DNA of 64,000 nucleotides, from positions 12,976 to 76,975 of the forward strand of contig JBMFWA010000007.1 in assembly GCA_049965715.1 (NCBI GenBank), given 5' to 3'. Positions 61,994-64,000 of this stretch are shown one piece after another (within the stretch, counting starts at the first letter, position 1; each line of letters begins with the position of its first letter). The stretch comes from JAKAFX01 sp049965715 (GTDB taxonomy: Archaea; Thermoplasmatota; Thermoplasmata; Thermoplasmatales; Thermoplasmataceae). A program made the translations under genes and the position numbers. The notes beneath the pieces are model-generated. The model worked only from the letters and a program-made list of their open reading frames with translations. It did no database searches and was not told the origin of the DNA.

Positions 61994-63232
61994 ATGCAAA
62001 CAGCTGAAAGGAAAGATGGTGTTGACCCATTTACCAGAAACCTTTCTGTGCTCAACCTGATTTTCTCATTTTCTCTAAGTCTTTTCTCATTTACAATTTT
62101 CCTGTATCTTGAATCTGAGGGTATACCGATTATACTGGGCGGAATTGGGCTTTCAATTGGTCAGCTGGCATCAATCCTGATAATTCTACCACAGGGAAGG
62201 GCAATAGACAAGGGATATTCATTTGATCTTATGGTAATCGGATCAATATTGTACGGCATTTTTCTTCTTTTGCTTTACATATCAGTAACTGAACATTACA
62301 TTCTCCTGCTGGCCATTCCACTCATAGTGGCAGGATTCGGCGTTTTGGAATCTACGTTCAGGTCATCGCTTAATTCATTCGTGGCCAAGGCTGTAAGGCA
62401 GAAAGTCGTCGGAAGCAATTATGCAAGAATACTGACAATGGAAACAATCGGAAGCGCAGCCTCATTCGGAATTATGGCATTCGGGGCATATGAATCAGTT
62501 ATTGGTCTTATATTCCTTGGATCCGGGCTGATTCTGGCGGCATTTTCCGTTCTGGTGTTCACACTACTCAGCTCGGAAAGCAGGAAAATATCTTTAGTGG
62601 AAGAGAGCAAAATAAAACGTCCCTCTCTGAGGGAGAGCTTTTCGCATCTGAGAAGCCTGAAAAAATTTCTGTCGCGATTGATATCATCCAAAGTCCTGAT
62701 GTCCATAGGCACCATTGGATTCACGTTTTTCTACGTACCTACCGGGCTTATTCTGGGAATTCCTCCAACGATAACATTCCTGTTTCTGCTGGCTACCTAT
62801 GTTGTAGCCGCTCTACTGGGAAAATACGGGGAAAAGATTATAGATTCATACACCAAGTCAGGAAAAATTTTCATTGTTCTGGCCATGGTGACCGATGTCA
62901 TTACCTACAGTCTCGTGCTGATTTCTCTGAGATTTGACAGCAGATACCTGTTTCTCATATCAGCTCTTACATCCAGTCCTGGAACAATATTGATATCTGG
63001 AGCAATGGTCTTTGAGGTGAAGGTTATTGGCAGGGAAAACAGAGGGATGTTTGGGGCAGTACAGAGACTGATTGTCGGAATAATCGCAGTGTTCATGTCA
63101 TCTTTACTGACATTGATATTTTCTCTCAATTATTTCTGGATGTGGGCAACTATACTGATTACTTCTGCAGCCTCCCTCGTGATGGCGCTCACCATCCCCG
63201 GGAACAACACAGTGGACCCCGCACAAGCCTAG
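61994..63232 (+). CDS. MFS-type transporter, substrate unknown
   Basis: A 412-residue membrane protein with twelve hydrophobic segments. The A-motif is degenerate, ILPQGRAIDKGYSFDLM between helices 2 and 3. A central charged loop (SSESRKISLVEESKIKRPSLRES) separates the halves. No substrate-specific signature is clear; drug or metabolite export is possible. Single gene with a weak AAGG-like ribosome site. Confidence 0.75.
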   Translation: MQTAERKDGVDPFTRNLSVLNLIFSFSLSLFSFTIFLYLESEGIPIILGGIGLSIGQLASILIILPQGRAIDKGYSFDLMVIGSILYGIFLLLLYISVTEHYILLLAIPLIVAGFGVLESTFRSSLNSFVAKAVRQKVVGSNYARILTMETIGSAASFGIMAFGAYESVIGLIFLGSGLILAAFSVLVFTLLSSESRKISLVEESKIKRPSLRESFSHLRSLKKFLSRLISSKVLMSIGTIGFTFFYVPTGLILGIPPTITFLFLLATYVVAALLGKYGEKIIDSYTKSGKIFIVLAMVTDVITYSLVLISLRFDSRYLFLISALTSSPGTILISGAMVFEVKVIGRENRGMFGAVQRLIVGIIAVFMSSLLTLIFSLNYFWMWATILITSAASLVMALTIPGNNTVDPAQA

Positions 63233-63332
63233 GAGAGAACAGATGGTTCAGCGGGGGGAAACGGCAACCGATCTTCGGGAGGGCAATACTTTTAAACAGG
63301 CTTGAAAAATATTTATACGCAGTACAGAATGC

Positions 63333-63449
63333 ATGAACGTGAGATTTAAGGCACAGAAAAATCTCCTTGATTTTGCCAGGGAATTATTTCAGGACAGGTA
63401 TTCATCTAGCGAAAGCCTGGCTGAAGAGGATCTTGGTCTGCCCCCTTAA
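63333..63449 (+). pseudogene. Small gene truncated by the right-edge insertion sequence
   Basis: A frame of 38 codons starting MNVRFKAQKNLLDFA and running RELFQDRYSSSESLAEEDLG; the last codons (CTG CCC CCT TAA) are already IS-end sequence, since TGCCCCCTTAAATAACG starts at 63439. The helical, charged part looks like the beginning of a soluble protein cut off by the insertion. A TATA-like AAATATTTATAC (63307-63318) lies ~20 nt upstream of the ATG. The family cannot be told. Confidence 0.45.
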
Positions 63450-63522
63450 ATAACGAGACAAAGTTGTCCTATAGTGTTAGATATATATTAAATGAAGAAT
63501 TGAAGGGGGTTTGGGGGGAACA

Positions 63523-63825
63523 ATGACAGAAAGGAGAAGATGGACGGCGGAAGAGAAGCTTGCCATCATAAAAGAGGTAAAGGAGAGTGGAAAGGTTGTA
63601 GAGGCATGCAGGAAATACTCCATAGATCCTGGTATGTACTACAAGTGGAAGGAATCCTATGATTCTTTTGGATTGGATGGCCTCAAACCACACTACATGA
63701 GAATGGAACCAGGAATGAGGAAGATCATGAAGGAAAATGAGAAGCTGAAGAAGCTTCTTGCTGAAAAGGAGCTGGAGAATGCACTGCTGAGTGATGCTTT
63801 AAAAAAAAAGATGGTGAAGAAATAA
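63523..63825 (+). CDS. Transposase OrfA (IS3 family, HTH)
   Basis: A 100-residue helix-turn-helix protein: RRRWTAEEKLAIIKEVKESG, VVEACRKYSIDPGMYYKWKESY, then a leucine-rich helix (KENEKLKKLLAEKELENALLSDALKKK), the standard IS911/IS3 OrfA layout. The start is ATG 63523 with GGGGGG upstream; a longer frame begins at 63511. Its end overlaps orfB (TAATG). A run of nine A at 63801-63809 could give -1 frameshifting into orfB. Confidence 0.88.
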   Translation: MTERRRWTAEEKLAIIKEVKESGKVVEACRKYSIDPGMYYKWKESYDSFGLDGLKPHYMRMEPGMRKIMKENEKLKKLLAEKELENALLSDALKKKMVKK

Positions 63826-64000
63826 TGAACATGGCTAATGAATACATAGACAGAGGACTAAGAGTAAGAGATGTTGCGAATATACTCCACGTACCAAGGT
63901 GCAGTTTTTACAGGAATGATTCCAGTGAGGGACCTTCAACGAGAAAAGGAAGGACCAACTCATCTTTCACCTTAAGGAAAGACGGCGATGAAATCACCAT
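63825..64000 (+). CDS. Transposase OrfB (IS3 family), 5' part only
   Basis: The first ~58 codons, MNMANEYIDRGLRVRDVANI, then LHVPRCSFYRNDSS, leading to the edge of the window. The DDE catalytic residues are beyond it. It starts at ATG 63825 on the orfA stop (TAATG) and lies in the -1 frame of orfA. In IS3 elements orfB is commonly made as an OrfAB fusion. Confidence 0.75.
   Translation, partial: MNMANEYIDRGLRVRDVANILHVPRCSFYRNDSSEGPSTRKGRTNSSFTLRKDGDEIT

Larger units (their letters stand above)
63439..64000 (+). mobile_element. IS3-type insertion sequence, left part (cut by window edge)
   Basis: An element that starts near TGCCCCCTTAAATAACG (63439), a TG-start end as in the IS3 family, and contains orfA and the beginning of orfB in the -1 frame. 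The right end, the inverted repeat and any target duplication lie outside the window. Confidence 0.7.

Overview
The window reads as a chromosome segment of an archaeon of the Thermoplasmata, most likely order Thermoplasmatales (Thermoplasma, Ferroplasma or Cuniculiplasma type); I cannot place it to genus from sequence alone. The evidence is archaeal information machinery (L7Ae, S28e, L24e, aIF5B, S24e, S27ae, Spt4, RpoE', RpoL, a TrmG10-type tRNA methyltransferase, Elp3), leaderless genes with TATA boxes 23-29 nt upstream of the start, GGTGA-type ribosome sites inside operons, frequent GTG/TTG starts, and a thioredoxin reductase lacking the usual NADPH motif, as described for Thermoplasma.

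Layout. 1-4.8 kb: 5' part of a malic enzyme, a GNAT acetyltransferase, two divergent unknown genes and a CPA2 antiporter. 4.8-7.9 kb: translation operon rpl7ae-rps28e-rpl24e-ndk-aIF5B. 8-13.6 kb: speD with a CaCA exchanger, a winged-helix regulator, lipB, a P5C dehydrogenase and an SDR. 13.6-21.8 kb: a very long Lhr-type helicase and DUF763 downstream of rpoE'-spt4-dephospho-CoA kinase-rps24e-rps27ae. 22-26.2 kb: two small membrane proteins, a TRASH-domain metal-type regulator facing an Old-Yellow-Enzyme flavoprotein, and a tiny AbrB protein. 26.2-32.5 kb: operon smc-scpA-(split membrane Cas4-like nuclease)-tyrS. 32.6-38.9 kb: threonine synthase-like gene, OsmC, SQR-like flavoprotein with DUF1641, an unknown HTH protein, rpoL with the tRNA methyltransferase, DUF488. 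39-45 kb: MFS carrier with deoC, D-2-hydroxyacid dehydrogenase, a Mug/TDG-like glycosylase, an HPP protein, and an NRAMP-type transporter behind a palindromic metal-regulator-like operator. 45-47.3 kb: decayed TnpB remnant, hemerythrin, a previously overlooked 50-aa zinc-finger-like gene, tRNA-Arg(CCG), an adenosine-specific kinase. 47.4-54.9 kb: elp3, kdpFABC, a double Usp protein, a TrmB-like regulator. 55-61.7 kb: trxA-trxB, an unknown gene, pyrD-pyrK, a TPR/STAND-like protein with degenerate Walker motifs, a cysteine-rich small protein. 61.7-64 kb: tRNA-Arg(TCG), an MFS carrier, and an IS3-type element entering at the right edge and truncating a small gene.

How genes work together. The SMC/ScpA pair is translationally chained to two small ORFs that carry complementary halves of one Cas4/RecB-like nuclease, each with its own membrane segment; this is the most unusual arrangement here. 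Potassium uptake (KdpFABC) sits against a Usp protein, echoing halobacterial kdp loci. Redox genes (TrxA/TrxB, PyrD/PyrK, OYE, SQR) are numerous. Most of the window is ordinary, densely packed core genome; the accessory pieces are the TnpB relic at 45.3-45.5 kb and the right-edge insertion sequence. No CRISPR array and no rRNA were seen.
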